Shown here in pieces: positions 1-9,757 of a stretch of DNA of 64,000 nucleotides. Under the pieces are notes generated by a model. That model was given only the letters and a program-made list of their open reading frames with translations. It searched no databases and was not told the origin of the DNA. Origin of the DNA: CAWFLT01 sp963816795 (GTDB lineage: Bacteria; Acidobacteriota; Vicinamibacteria; Vicinamibacterales; SCN-69-37); NCBI GenBank assembly GCA_963816795.1, contig CAWFLT010000004.1, positions 62,001 through 126,000 of the forward strand. The letters run 5' to 3'. The position numbers and the translations under genes are program-made. Numbering within the stretch: position 1 is the first letter of the stretch; every line of letters begins with the position of its first letter.

Positions 1-495
1 GGCCGGACCTGACCGGGACGCTCCTCGGCGGATGGCAGGTCTCGGCCGTCGATCCGGCTGGCGTCCGGCACGCCCTTCACGCCGAGCCAGGCCGGGCTCG
101 ATCTGGACTTCGACGGCTTCGCCGAGGCGCGGCCCGTCGTGCTCGACCGTTCGGTGCTGGGCCGCTCGGTCGATGACCCGGCGACGTCGACGCAGGTGAT
201 GCCCGCGTCGGCCTTCCGCGCCTATACCGTCGGCGACTCGATCGATCAGATCGTGCCGCGCAACTCGATGGTGGGCGACGGACTGGACAACGTGGACCTC
301 GGGTTCTACAAGAACTTCCGGTTCACCCGCAGCCAATCGTTCAGCGTCCGGCTCGAGGTCTACAACCTCTTCGACACGGTCCAGTACGCGTTTCCGGCCG
401 CCGTCTTGACCGGGACGAATTTCGGCGTCATCCAGACGACGCACGCGGTGTATCTGCCGCGCACGGTACAGATCGCGTTCAGGTACCGGTTTTAA
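1..495 (+). CDS. TonB-dependent receptor, C-terminal part
   Basis: This is the last 160 or so residues of an outer-membrane beta-barrel receptor of the Oar-like type that runs in from before the window. The reading frame shows LLGGWQVS, then after a frame change between about 45 and 61 it continues SGTPFTPS, the usual barrel text of this family. It closes with FSVRLEVYNLFDT and ends IAFRYRF, a terminal aromatic residue as needed for barrel insertion. The stop is followed at once by a long hairpin. The cargo cannot be told from this piece; polysaccharide or peptide fragments are usual guesses for the family. Confidence 0.8.
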
Positions 496-497
496 AG

Positions 498-544
498 GAC
501 ATCGGGTGTCTTTTTACGAAAAGCGTAAAAAGACACCCGATGTC
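498..544. repeat. Perfect 21-bp inverted repeat (hairpin)
   Basis: Arms 498-518 and 524-544 are exact reverse complements around a 5-nt loop, and each arm carries a run of five T or A. It sits 2 nt after the receptor stop, so it may end transcription in both directions. The left arm also holds an AAAGGA-like ribosome site and the possible GTG start (506) of the next gene. A related edge, AAGGACATCGGG, recurs near 9709. Confidence 0.7.
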
Positions 545-1962
545 TTTGCAGTCGTCTTTGCGGTCGTCATCGCGGGCTGCGGGCGAGGAGATCGCTCCTC
601 GGCCGCCGCGCCGCCGTCTGCGGAGGCGGCCGGCCGACCATCCCGGCGGCCGAGGCGAGCGCGATTCTTCGGGATCTTGGCGACCAGGCGCCGGCCGATC
701 TCCGGGCGATCCCGCCGGCAGACCTGGACGCCGCGTGGCCCGCGTGGGCGGCTCGTCACGATCGCGCGATCCGGGGCCGCCTCGATCGCGGCGACGAAGA
801 CTCCATCGTCAATCTGTGGTTGTACGGCACGACGTTCACGTCGCGGCCGCGCGCCACCGCGCGCGATATCGCGGCGCTCGCGAACCCGTCGCAGGCCGAA
901 GCCCTCCTCATCGATCGGCTCGACGATCTGGTCGCGGCGATGAGCGCGCCGGGTGCCAGCGAGCGCGTTCGGTTTGCCCGCCAGGTGGTCGAACGGCGCG
1001 GCATCAACCTGGCGACTCCGGACGGGCCGGACCGCGCGCGCCAGTACCTCGTCGAGGCCCGCGCGCGCATGCTGACCGAGCAGAAGCAGTACCGGCAGGT
1101 GTTCGCGTCAGCGAATCTGCTGACTGATGACGCCGCACGCCTCGCGGCGTATGCCGCGGTGTACCGCGACCGGGGTCTGTCGTCGGACACCTCAATCGCC
1201 GTCGATTTCGCGGTCGATCAGGCGATCGCGGGGCTCCGTGCCGGGCAGCACGTGGCGCCCGCGTCCGTTCGCCGGCTGGCCATCGTCGGTCCGGGCCTTG
1301 ATTTCACCGACAAGGCGGAAGGCTACGACTTCTATCCGCTCCAGACGATCCAGCCGTTTGCGCTGATCGATTCGCTGAAGCGCCACGGGCTGGCGGCGTC
1401 CTCCGGCGTCGCGGTGACGACCTTCGATATCAGCTCGCGGGTGACGCAGCACCTCGAGCGCGCGCGCGATCGCGCGCGCGCTGGCGACAGCTACGTCGTG
1501 CAGGTGCCGCTCGATGAGGACTCGGCGGACCGCCAGTGGCTGCCGGCGATGGTGGACTTCTGGCGGCGCTTCGGCGATCAGATTGGCACGGCCGTCGATC
1601 CGATACGTCCGCCGCCAGGTGCCGCGAGCGTCCGCATGCGCGCGCTGCAGGTGCCGGCGAAACTCGCGGCGGCGATCGATCCCCGCGATCTCAACATCGT
1701 CACCGAGCGGCTCGCGCTCGCTGACGCCGATCGCTTCGATCTGATCGTCGCGACCAATGTGCTCGTGTACTACGACGGGTTCGAGCAGGCACTCGCGCTG
1801 GCCAACATCGGCGCGATGCTCGCGCCCGGTGGCGTCTTCCTCACCAACTACGCCCTCGCGCCGCGACCGCCGCTGGCTCCCGAGGCGGTGCAGGTGACGA
1901 AAGTTTTCTGGGATCGCCAGAACAACGGCGACACCGTGCTGGCACGTACACGACGGAAGTAA
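506..1962 (+). CDS. Lipoprotein with methyltransferase-like C-terminus
   Basis: About 485 residues over two frames that join at roughly 615-640. The N-terminus reads as a lipoprotein signal: a basic start, FAVVFAVVIAGC with the lipobox cysteine, then an Ala/Pro linker. The main part begins around EDSIVNLWLYGTTF. The last third has DLIVATNVLVYYDGF, then ALANIGAMLAPGGVFLTN, the strand-turn-helix pattern seen late in class I SAM-dependent methyltransferase folds (CheR-like). I see no clear glycine-rich SAM loop of the GxGxG type, so activity is uncertain. The GTG at 506 lies inside a hairpin; another start lost through an indel is possible. Function unknown; probably an envelope protein. Confidence 0.6.
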
Positions 1963-2010
1963 AGAGCACGAGGACACGGAGCAGGGCTAGAGGGCACGGG
2001 CGACGACCGC

Positions 2011-3595
2011 GTGCGCGGCGACGAGCCGGAGGCGCTGGCCCAGAATCAGGGCGTGCAGAACGTCAACGGAGTGTTCGAGGCGGTGGACCGAACGCCGAAA
2101 CCGGCCTACGAACGCTGGCAGTGGGGCGCCTCAATCGGCGGGCCGCTCGTGCGCGACCGCGTCCACTTCTTCGGGTCGTACGAAGAGAATCGTCAGGACC
2201 GCGCCGGCACCGTGACCCTCGGCACGATCACCGGCGTGCCGGAGTCGGTGCTGTCGCGGCTGCGAACCTACGAGGGCACGTTTACCAGCCCGTTCCGTGA
2301 GAAGTTGCTGTTTGCCAAGGTGTCGGCGAAGCTGCGCCCGACTCATCATGTCGAGGTCACCTACAACCTGCGCAACGAGACTGACATCCGCGGCTTCGGG
2401 GGTCAGGGCGCGTCCAACAGCTATGAAACCGCCGAGAACGTGCGCAATCGCGTCGACTCCGTTCTGGGCAAGTACCAGATTGCGGGCGGCCAGTCGGTCA
2501 ACGAGACTTATATCTCGTACCAGCGCTATCGCTGGAATCCGACCGCCGAGAACTACGACATCATCGGCGAGAATTTTTCAGGCCTGCTCCGCATCGGCGG
2601 CCGCGACACCAACCAGCACATGGTGCAAGAGCGGTTTTCCGTCCGCAACGACCACACGCGCTTTCTCAAATGGCACGGCACCCACAACGCCAAGGGCGGC
2701 GTGCTGCTCAGCCACGCCGACTATCAAGTCAGGAAGGAACTGAACGGCAATCCGCTCTTCACCTACGTTGGGAACATCAGCTGGGCCTTCCCGGCTCGGG
2801 CCAACTACGGCGTCGGCGATCCCGATCTGAGCGGAAGCAATTGGCAAGTGGGTCTGTTCGCGCAGGACGATTGGGCCGTCTCTTCACGCCTGACGCTGAA
2901 CCTCGGCCTGCGCTGGGACTTCGAGTCGGGAATGACCAACACCGGCTACGTCACGCCAGAGGTAGTGCGCTCCGCCACCAGTCCGTTCGTTGACGATGAC
3001 CGGTACTTCACCGACGGCGACGATCGTTCGCCGTTCTACGGCTCCTGGCAGCCGAGACTCGGTTTTTCGTACGACGTCGCAGGCGGCGGACGCTCGGTGC
3101 TGTTTGGCGGCTTTGGCCGCTACTTCGATCGCATCCTCTACGACTGGATACTTGCCGAGCGCTCCCGGCTCCAGTACGCGACGCGGACGTTCCAGTTCTC
3201 GGAGAGCGGCGGCATCCGCGATGGGGTCGTGACGATCCCCTGGGACCCGTCGTAGTCTCAGCCGCTCCGGGCTGGACTCGCTGATCGAGCGCGGCATCGC
3301 GCCGAATCCGGAAGTCGTGCTGATGGACAATGCGGTCAAGCCGCCAGTCTCGAACCAATGGTCGCTCGGTTTCCGGCAACGCTTCGGGAACATCGTGACC
3401 TCGGCGACCTACAGCGGCATGCGCAGCAAGAACATCCTCACCTTCATCCGCGGCAACCGGCGTCCAGACGGCACGTGCTGTCTCACCGTGCCGGGTTATT
3501 CGGGCATCATCATCGCGGATCCTGAAGGACGGGACGCCTGGTTCGACGCTCACACCGTGCGTACCGCCGCCCCATTCGCAACTAAATCAAGTTGA
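2011..3595 (+). pseudogene. TonB-dependent receptor, internal fragment
   Basis: A barrel segment of an Oar-like receptor: FGASIGGPL-type text (GASIGGPLVRDRVHFFGSYE), later GLFAQDDWAVSSRLTLNLGL and LGFSYDVAGGGRSVLFGGFG, with a frame change near 3256 and then VSNQWSLGFRQRFGN. The signal peptide, the carboxypeptidase-like domain and the plug are missing upstream. The frame is simply open back into a 'cacggag' microsatellite at 1963-1990. The 3' end stops in mid-barrel and overlaps the stop of the opposite BrkB gene by 9 bp. It is therefore either a remnant gene or the product of an assembly junction. It is not the missing front of the fragment at 1-495 in the present order. Confidence 0.7.
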
Positions 3596-4519
3596 TCTGC
3601 GCTCTCTATGCGCGCGCGCTGCCGCGCATCCGATCTTCTTCTTCTGACCGGGCACCTTCTCGCCCTTCTCTTTGCCCCAGGGCGACGCGTGCTCGATCTC
3701 CGCGTTCATCTCCGCGCCAATCACGATCACGAGGCCGGTGAGGTAGAACCAGAGCAGCAGCACGATGATGCCACCGAGCGTGCCGTAGGTGGCGTCGTAG
3801 TTGCCGAAATTGACCACGTAGAGCCGGAAGCCGAGCGTGCCGGCCAGCCAGAGCGTCGCCGCCAGGAGGGATCCCGGTGTGATCCACGCCCATTCCTGCT
3901 CGGCGTCGGGCGCGAAGTAGTAGATCAAGCCGACGGCGGTGGACACGAGCAGGAAGACCAGCGGCCACTGCAGCAGCTTCCACACCATCGCCCACACCGC
4001 GGGCATGCCGAACCAGCGGGTCGCGGCGTCGGCGAGCTGCGGGCCGGCGAGGACGAGGGTCAACGCGATGAGGATGAAGACGGCGAGGCCGACCGTGAGC
4101 AGAATCGCGGTCACCCTCACGCGCCACCAGCGCCGGCTCTCCTCGATGTCGTAGGCGCGGTTCATCGCATTCACGACGGCGCCCATCGCCGCCGAACTGC
4201 TCCACAACGCGCCGATGAGGCCGAAGCCGATCAATGCCGAATCATCACTGTTGGCGATGGCCGCCATCTGCTGGCGAATGATCTCGATCACCTGGGCCGG
4301 CGCGAACGGCTGCAGGAGCGTGGTCGCCTCGTCGATGAGGTTCTGGAGCGGAAAGAAGCTCGCGAGCGCGATCAGGCAGAGGAGCGCCGGGAAGAGCGAC
4401 AGAAAGAAATAGTACGAGAGCTGCGCCGCAAGCCCCTGGGCGTCGTCTTCCATCGTGTCGCGGATGGTGCGGCGGAGGATTTCCCTCCAACCGACATGCA
4501 GGTCGAGGTACGCGAGCAT
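3587..4519 (-). CDS. YihY/BrkB-family inner-membrane protein
   Basis: Intact 310-residue protein with the full YihY/virulence factor BrkB pattern. A short cytoplasmic start is followed by AAQLSYYFFLSLFPALL (first membrane segment), the amphipathic stretch with PAQVIEIIRQQM, the signature ALWSSSAAMGAVVNAMNRAYD, and then four more hydrophobic segments ending GGIIVLLLWFYLTGLVIVIGAEMNAE. The C-terminal tail is basic (KEKGEKVPGQKKK). The family was once called ribonuclease BN, but that activity belongs to another gene; these are predicted transporters of unknown substrate. It is one of the few long genes here with no frame change. The basic-protein gene lies 45 bp upstream on the same strand. Confidence 0.9.
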   Translation of the reverse strand: MLAYLDLHVGWREILRRTIRDTMEDDAQGLAAQLSYYFFLSLFPALLCLIALASFFPLQNLIDEATTLLQPFAPAQVIEIIRQQMAAIANSDDSALIGFGLIGALWSSSAAMGAVVNAMNRAYDIEESRRWWRVRVTAILLTVGLAVFILIALTLVLAGPQLADAATRWFGMPAVWAMVWKLLQWPLVFLLVSTAVGLIYYFAPDAEQEWAWITPGSLLAATLWLAGTLGFRLYVVNFGNYDATYGTLGGIIVLLLWFYLTGLVIVIGAEMNAEIEHASPWGKEKGEKVPGQKKKIGCAAARAHRERRST

Positions 4520-4564
4520 GTTCCTCTATGAGCCCCCGGCCTCGAGTTGGTGCAGGAACGCGGG

Positions 4565-5089
4565 TTACCGTGACCGTGCGCGCTTCTTCGATCCTCCGCG
4601 CGCCGGACGCCGCGTCGCGCGCGGCCGCGCGGCGGCAGTTCGTCGCCGACCTGAAGAAGATCGCGAAGTGGCTTTGACCACCATTCGCTTCTTGCTGGCC
4701 TTCCGCCGCGCCGGGGCTTTGGCTCGCTTCTTCGCCCGCGTCGCCGGCTTCGCCGCCCTCTTCGGCCGTGCCTGCGGCGTCGCGGTTCTCACCGGCGCCG
4801 GCCGTGGCGACGCGCTGACGTCCCGCAATCGTGCGGGCTGCGGCGATCGGCCTTGCGTGACCGGCGTCGGCGCCGCGTTCTCCGTCACGTCTCCTTCGGC
4901 GTCAACCTCCGCGGCGGCCTGTTCCGGCGGATGTGGCGGCGGCAGGGGCTGCTGACGTTGCTGCCAGCGCGCGTTCGCATCTTGCGCCGCGAAGGCCTGC
5001 TTCTGCTGCACGTGCAGGATGTCTTCACCCTGACGCTCGCGGCCTCTGACCTTGTAGTGCCCGGGGTTGACGTTGATGTGGCGGCTCAT
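4565..5089 (-). CDS. Basic, histone H1-like C-tail protein
   Basis: 174 residues. The first 30 (MSRHINVNPGHYKV, then GRERQGEDIL) look like a small conserved domain. The middle is Pro/Gln rich, and the last 70 residues are a run of Lys, Arg, Ala and Pro blocks (RPKRAAKPATRAKKRAKAP) like bacterial histone H1-type or AlgP-type tails. Such tails bind DNA non-specifically, so a nucleoid role is an inference from composition only. It lies between BrkB and the subtilisin gene, all on the minus strand, with no obvious operon link. Confidence 0.6.
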   Translation of the reverse strand: MSRHINVNPGHYKVRGRERQGEDILHVQQKQAFAAQDANARWQQRQQPLPPPHPPEQAAAEVDAEGDVTENAAPTPVTQGRSPQPARLRDVSASPRPAPVRTATPQARPKRAAKPATRAKKRAKAPARRKASKKRMVVKATSRSSSGRRRTAAARPRATRRPARGGSKKRARSR

Positions 5090-5119
5090 ACCGGCGTGTC
5101 CTCCGACTGGGAGCAGTCG

Positions 5120-6415
5120 TTACTGATCCATGAATCCCGAATAGAGCAGGCGATTGGGCGTGTACGCACCCGCGTCGTAGACGACGCCCGCGTGGCGTTC
5201 TGATACACGACCTGATTGGTGACGTGACCTGGCGGCGCCCACCAGTACAGCTGCAGGAAGCGCGCGACGACGCCCGCGACCTGCGGCGCGGCCATCGACG
5301 TGCCCGAGCATTCTGCCGCTGCGTAGTCACCCGTGAAGTAGGCCGATGTGATCGCAACACCTGGCGCGTAGAGATCGACTTCAGGACCGGTGTTCGAGTA
5401 GCCCGCGCGGACGTCGTAGCTGCCGGCGTACGTGTAGGTCGCGCCGACCGTGATCGCCGCCTGTAGCCTCGCCGGCGAATAGTTGGCGACGACGTCGGAG
5501 TGATTGCCGGCCGCGAGCACCCACGTCACGCCGCTCCCGATCGAGTTGTAGACCGCGTCTTCGATCGCGGTGAAGCTCGCCGGAACGGCGGTGGTGGTAA
5601 GGCTGAGATTGGCCACCGCGGGCACGAAGTTCGCCGTGTGGTCCTGCGTCACCCAGTCGATGCGCGCTGATCAAATCGATCGACGACCCGACGCCGCTGC
5701 AGTTGAGCACCCGCACGGCGACGAGCGTCACGTTCTTGGCGACGCCGTACGTCGCGCCTCCGAGGACGCCGGCGACCTGCGTGCCGTGCCCGTAGCAGTC
5801 GAGCGAGGTGTCGGGATGCGGATTGCCGGGATCGTCGGTGACGAAGTCCGGCCCGAGCACGGCGCGGCCGCCGAACTCGCTGTGCGTCACGCGAATGCCG
5901 CTGTCGACGACATACGCTTTGACCCCGCTCCCGTCGGTGTCGTACTGATACGCGCCGTCAGACGGCAACACCGATTGATCGATGCGATCGAGGCCCCAGT
6001 TGCTGTGGGCCGCGGGAACCGTCTGCACGGCTTCGCCGCTGATCTCGACGTCCTGCTCGACGTATTCGACGCGCGGATCGCGGCTGAGCGCCTCGGCGTC
6101 GTCACTCGCGAGACGGGCGACGAAGCCGTTCAACGCGCGCGAGAGCACGCGTTCGACGAGAGCGACGCGATGGTCGCTCGCAAGCGCACTCGCCACTTCG
6201 CGAGCGCGCGAGTTCGGGCCGCGCATGCCGGTGGCGCTGTCTTTCATCACGACGAGATACCGGTCGGACGAGTTGCCCGGCTGGCGGCGCAGGCTTTCAG
6301 CGCTCTGGCGACGCGACGATTGCCCGAGTAGACCGCCGGGATCCTGGCTGAGCGCGGGAACGGAGGCGATCATGATGAGGCTGAGCGCGATGGCTGTTCG
6401 CGGCATGGGCGCCAC
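5120..6415 (-). CDS. Secreted subtilisin-like serine protease (S8)
   Basis: About 430 residues in three frames (changes near 5675 and 5190). A signal peptide (ALSLIMIASVPALS) is followed by an I9-type propeptide (RYLVVMKDSATG to VEYVEQDVEI). The catalytic domain carries the triad in family order: Asp in AYVVDSGIRVTHSEF, His in CYGHGTQVAG, Ser in SGTSMAAPQVAG, with the oxyanion-hole Asn in VLAAGNHSD. The overall plan matches proteinase K/aqualysin-type exported proteases that self-process the propeptide. It ends at LLYSGFMDQ with no C-terminal sorting domain. It faces away from the toxin-antitoxin pair. Confidence 0.88.
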
Positions 6416-6486
6416 TACTGCAACTTGTCGGCCACAACTGACTGGCTGGACGATTCTGTTGCTGCGTCAGCGACTGCTGCATGTGT

Positions 6487-6690
6487 GAAATGCGCTACAC
6501 AGGAGGCCACGGGGAAGAGCTTGGAGAGCACGGAGAAGAGGCTAGAGATCACGGAGAAGAACACCGCGAGGGAGCGAGCGTAGCGAGTCCCGAGCGTCCG
6601 AAGCGTGGGGTGGGGCCCCACGCGGTGTAAGACAGAGCGTAGCGAGCCCAGAGCGCCCGAGGCGTGGGGGTGGGGCCCCACGCCTGTAAA
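6487..6690. repeat. Microsatellite plus GGGGCCCC palindromic repeats
   Basis: The 320-bp gap between the protease and the antitoxin holds no gene. At 6505-6560 it has a 'gcacggagaagag' microsatellite. From 6590 it has two copies of a palindromic unit centred on GTGGGGCCCCAC, each preceded by 'gagcgtagcgag'. The same unit recurs at five other gaps in the window. Confidence 0.7.
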
Positions 6691-6736
6691 ATTGAAGATA
6701 TTGACGCGTCGGCAACGGTAAGTGCATGATCAGTGC

Positions 6737-6970
6737 ATGGCGGTGAAGACCATCACGATCGACCTCCAGGCCTACGAGCTCCTCGCGCGGCGCAAGGTCG
6801 CGGGCCAGTCCTTCTCGCAGGTCATCAAGGCGCATTTCGGCGGTCCGCCGACCGCGGCGGATTTCCGCGCGGTGCTTCGCCGGGTGCGCTTGAGCGACGA
6901 CGTGCTCGTGGCGATGGACCGGCAGGTGCAGGCACGCAAGGAAGATCCGGCGCGGGCGGCGCGGCGGTGA
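6737..6970 (+). CDS. VapB-like antitoxin
   Basis: 77 residues starting MAVKTITIDLQAYELLARRK; the ATG at 6737 is preferred over an upstream one at 6722 because it begins at the conserved family start. The N-terminal strand followed by QSFSQVIKAHFG is the ribbon-helix-helix DNA-binding layout of antitoxins in the VapB/DUF217 group. The C-terminal part is basic and Ala/Arg rich and would bind the toxin. Its stop overlaps the toxin start (GTGA), so the two are translationally coupled. Autoregulation of the pair is known for the family; I see no clear operator. Confidence 0.8.
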   Translation: MAVKTITIDLQAYELLARRKVAGQSFSQVIKAHFGGPPTAADFRAVLRRVRLSDDVLVAMDRQVQARKEDPARAARR

Positions 6971-7373
6971 TCCACCTCGACAGCTCATTTCTGATCGACC
7001 TGTTGCGCGAAACGCATCGAGGCCGGCCGGGGGGCGCGCTCGACTTCGTGGAGGGACTTGACGCCACCGAGGTGCTGGCCGTCTCGGTGCACGTCGTCTG
7101 TGAGCTGATGGCGGGCGTCGAGCTGTCGCGCAAACCGCACAAGGAGATCGCCGAGCTCGACGCGCTCTTGAGCGGCGTGCTGATCGTCTATCCGGATCAC
7201 CGCTTCGCGCCGCTCTATGGCCGGCTGCTCGCCGCGCTCCAGCGGAGCGGACGCGCTGGTAGCGCGATGGATCTGCTGATCGCCACCGCCGCCGTCGTCG
7301 ACGACGCGCCGCTGGTCACGCGGAATGTCGCGATTTCGCCCGCGTGCCCGGCCTTCGCGTGCTCGAGTACTGA
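6967..7373 (+). CDS. VapC-like PIN-domain toxin
   Basis: About 135 residues. The GTG start at 6967 overlaps the antitoxin stop by 4 nt. The PIN signature is clear: IHLDSSFLIDLLRE (first Asp), VCELMAGVE (Glu), SAMDLLIATAAV (Asp) and PLVTRNVA. After RNVA the frame shifts by one near 7332; read on, it gives FARVPGLRVLEY and a stop at 7371, the normal family end. PIN toxins cut RNA in a metal-dependent way. The single frame change lies in the last 15 residues and fits a sequencing indel better than inactivation. Confidence 0.85.
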
Positions 7374-7374
7374 G

Positions 7375-7595
7375 ATCACGGAGAAAGAGCTAGAGGGCAC
7401 GGGAAGGACTGAGGGCACGGAGCAAGGGAGCAGCGGCAGCGGCGCGGGCGCGAGGCGGGGGGTGGGGCCCCGCGCCGTGTAGGACACGTGCGGCGCGGGC
7501 CCGAGGCGCGGGGGTGGGCCGCCTTCGCGCCGAAGGCGCTTCGGCGAGCTGGGCCGAAGCCTTGGCGGAGGCCAGGCCCCGCGCCTGTGATGTTG
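7375..7595. repeat. Microsatellite and GGGGCCCC repeat, second locus
   Basis: After the toxin stop come three 'gagggcacggag' units, then a GGGTGGGGCCCCGCGCC palindrome, and from 7490 a degenerate copy with 'cgaaggcgcttcggcgagc'. The unit ends in GCCCCGCGCCTGTGATG, just as the first locus ends in CCCACGCCTGTAA. No gene is supported here. Confidence 0.6.
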
Positions 7596-7643
7596 TCGGG
7601 CGGGTCGCGTAGTATTAATGACTGCCCCGACAAGGAGATTGTC

Positions 7644-8024
7644 ATGAAGCGTTTAGCCGCCCTCGCCGTGCTCGCCTGCCTGCTCGTTCCGGTCCGCGCC
7701 GCCGAGGATTTCACGGGCAAGTGGACCGGCACCTTTCTCGCCGGTCGCCCCGACGGCTCGACGTCGAACGACGTGATTTTCATGGACCTCAAGCACAAGG
7801 GCACCGAAATCACCGGCACCGCGGGTCCGCGTGAAGACAGGCAGTTTGCCATCGCGCAGGGCAAAGTTGACGGCGACAAGGTCACGTTCCAGGTGGACGC
7901 CGACGGCGCGGTCGTCCAGTTCACGCTCGTCTTCGCGGCCGGCCACCTCAAGGGCGATGCTGTCGCCGCGCTGCCTGACGGCGGGAAGCTCACCGCCAAG
8001 GTCGACGCCGAGCGGAAAAAATAA
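7644..8024 (+). CDS. Small secreted protein, unknown
   Basis: 126 residues, no frame change. AAGGAG at 7632 sets the ATG at 7644. A signal peptide (RLAALAVLACLLVPVRA) precedes a beta-rich domain with EDFTGKWTGTF, HKGTEITGTAG and KGDAVAALPDGGKL. This text resembles the short lipocalin-like or META-type secreted domains common in Acidobacteriota, but I cannot assign a ligand. It stands alone between two repeat blocks. Confidence 0.8.
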   Translation: MKRLAALAVLACLLVPVRAAEDFTGKWTGTFLAGRPDGSTSNDVIFMDLKHKGTEITGTAGPREDRQFAIAQGKVDGDKVTFQVDADGAVVQFTLVFAAGHLKGDAVAALPDGGKLTAKVDAERKK

Positions 8025-8062
8025 GAGGCCACGGAGAAGGGCTAGAGGCCACGGAGAAGAGC

Positions 8063-8423
8063 TTGAGCGCACGAAGAAGAGCCTGTGTCCTGCTGGCCGT
8101 GCTCGCGTTTGCCGCGGGCCCGGCTCTCAGGCTCGATTGCCTGCTGTCGTGCGCCATTCCCGAACCGGCCGGCCTGATCGTCGTGTCACGGCCAGAGCCA
8201 ACCTGACGTCTCAGTCGAACAGGCGGCCGGGCATTGCGCCACGGATGTCTTGCCCGCCGCCGTCACCGCCAACCGCGCTGGCGACCGCACGCCCGTACCG
8301 ATCGCGTTCGCCGTCCGCACTGCCACTCAGCCCGCGCTGATCGCTCCGGCCGATCCTGACGCGCGAGTCCCGCTCGCGGCCCCTGCCCAGGCGCCCTCGC
8401 ACCGCCTTCCGCTTCGCATCTGA
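8063..8423 (+). CDS. Small secreted protein with Cys and His, unknown
   Basis: Two reading frames join near 8180. The first gives a signal-like core (VLLAVLAFAAGPALRL) and DCLLSCAIPEPAG. The second continues CHGQSQPDVS, AAGHCATDVLPAAVTA and APSHRLPLRI before the stop at 8421. The TTG start is weak, and its 5' end merges with the 'cacggag' microsatellite. Four Cys and several His suggest a redox or metal role, which is only an inference. It lies 80 bp before the HPHDF-motif gene and may form one unit with it. Confidence 0.45.
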
Positions 8424-8503
8424 TCGCGCCCGTTCGTCGACTGCGCCACGGCCCGTGTTGCCGTGGCCTTCCGAGCCCTTACTTCGAATGGGAGTCGTCT
8501 ATC

Positions 8504-9752
8504 GTGTGGAATGTCGTCCGGGTCTGTTCGCTGGTCGTTGTCTGTCTGATTGGCGCCGCGCGCGTGGCGTCGGCGCAACTCTCCGCTCCGCCCTCGTGGA
8601 TGCTCATGCAGGATGGCGTCGTCTACGGCCTGTTCAATCAGCAGGGCGGGCCGCGCGGCGGACGCGAGGTGGTGGTGCCGAACTGGTGGATGGGCATGCT
8701 CAACCGGAGCCAGGGCCGCCATCAGATCGGCTTCAACGCGATGCTGAGCCTGGATCCGGCCACGGTCGGGCGCAGCGGGTACGGCGAAATCTTCCAGGTT
8801 GGCGAGACGCTTGACGGCAAGCCGCTCGTCGACCGGCAGCATCCGCACGATTTCCTCATGCAGCTGGCGGCGACATGGCGCGTCGCCTTCGGAGCGACGG
8901 CACTCACGATCGCCGGCGGCCCGTCTGGAGAGCCGACGCTCGGCCCGGTCGCCTTCATGCACCGGCCGTCGGCGGCGGGCCTGCTGTTCGCGCCGCTCGG
9001 CCACCACACCTTCGACTCCACGCACATCAGCTTCGGCGTCATCACCGCGTCGGTCGCGCGCGGCCGGTGGACGATCGAAGGATCGATCTTCAACGGCCGG
9101 GAACCCGACGAGGATCGCTGGGACCTCGATCTGGGGCGATTGGATTCGGCCGCCGGGCGTGTGTGGTTCCGCCCAGCATCCGAGTGGGAAGTGCAGGTCT
9201 CGACCGGCCTCTTGCGCGATCCCGAGCCGCTCGCGCCCGGCGACGCGCGGCGCACGACCGCGTCGGTCGCGTGGTTCCGCCCGCGGCCTGACGGCCTGCA
9301 CGCCGTCACCGCGGGCTATGGGGTGCACCGCGGCGCACGACGAGCAGCGTCACGGTGCATTCGGCGAGTGGACGATCGAGCGCGGCGCGACGTCCGTCTC
9401 GACGCGCCTCGAGGTGCAGCAGGTCGAGACGAGCGTGCTCATCACCGGCGAGATCCCGGATGACGACGGCCACGCGATCCCTCCTGCGGCCGTGACGATG
9501 CTCACGGCGGGCGCCACGCGGCGGCTCTTCGTCTGGCGCGGCTTCGACGGCGCGCTCGGCGGATCCGTCATGTTCTATGGCGTGCCGGAGGTCCTGCGGC
9601 CGACGCATGGCGCGCATCCGGTCTCGTTTCAGGCCTTCTTCCGGCTACGCCTGCCGACCGGCAAGTCTGGACGGATGTGGAATATGAGGATGTCTCAAGG
9701 ACATCGGGCGGCGCCCACGAGCACGGGCACGGAGGCGCAGCTGCTTTCTAAC
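8504..9752 (+). CDS. Predicted outer-surface beta-rich protein with HPHDF motif
   Basis: About 400 residues. The GTG start follows a GGGAG site; the signal peptide is VCSLVVVCLIGAARVASA. Repeated beta-strand text (GFNAMLSLDPATVG, WTIEGSIFNGREPDEDRWD, WEVQVSTGLL) with alternate aromatic residues looks like an outer-membrane barrel. The stretch VDRQHPHDFLMQLA carries an HPHDF motif that I associate with uncharacterised proteins near copper or heavy-metal genes. There is a frame change near 9330. The end is unclear: one frame gives GRMWNMRM, another gives a His-rich tail (GGAHEHGHGG) with a stop at 9750. Function unknown; a metal link is an inference. Confidence 0.55.
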
Positions 9753-9757
9753 ATTAC

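Noticed and set aside
1..3595. The two receptor pieces as one gene split by the lipoprotein gene
   Set aside because: The C-terminal piece lies first and the internal piece second, so a simple insertion cannot give this order; they are probably two receptors or a mis-join.
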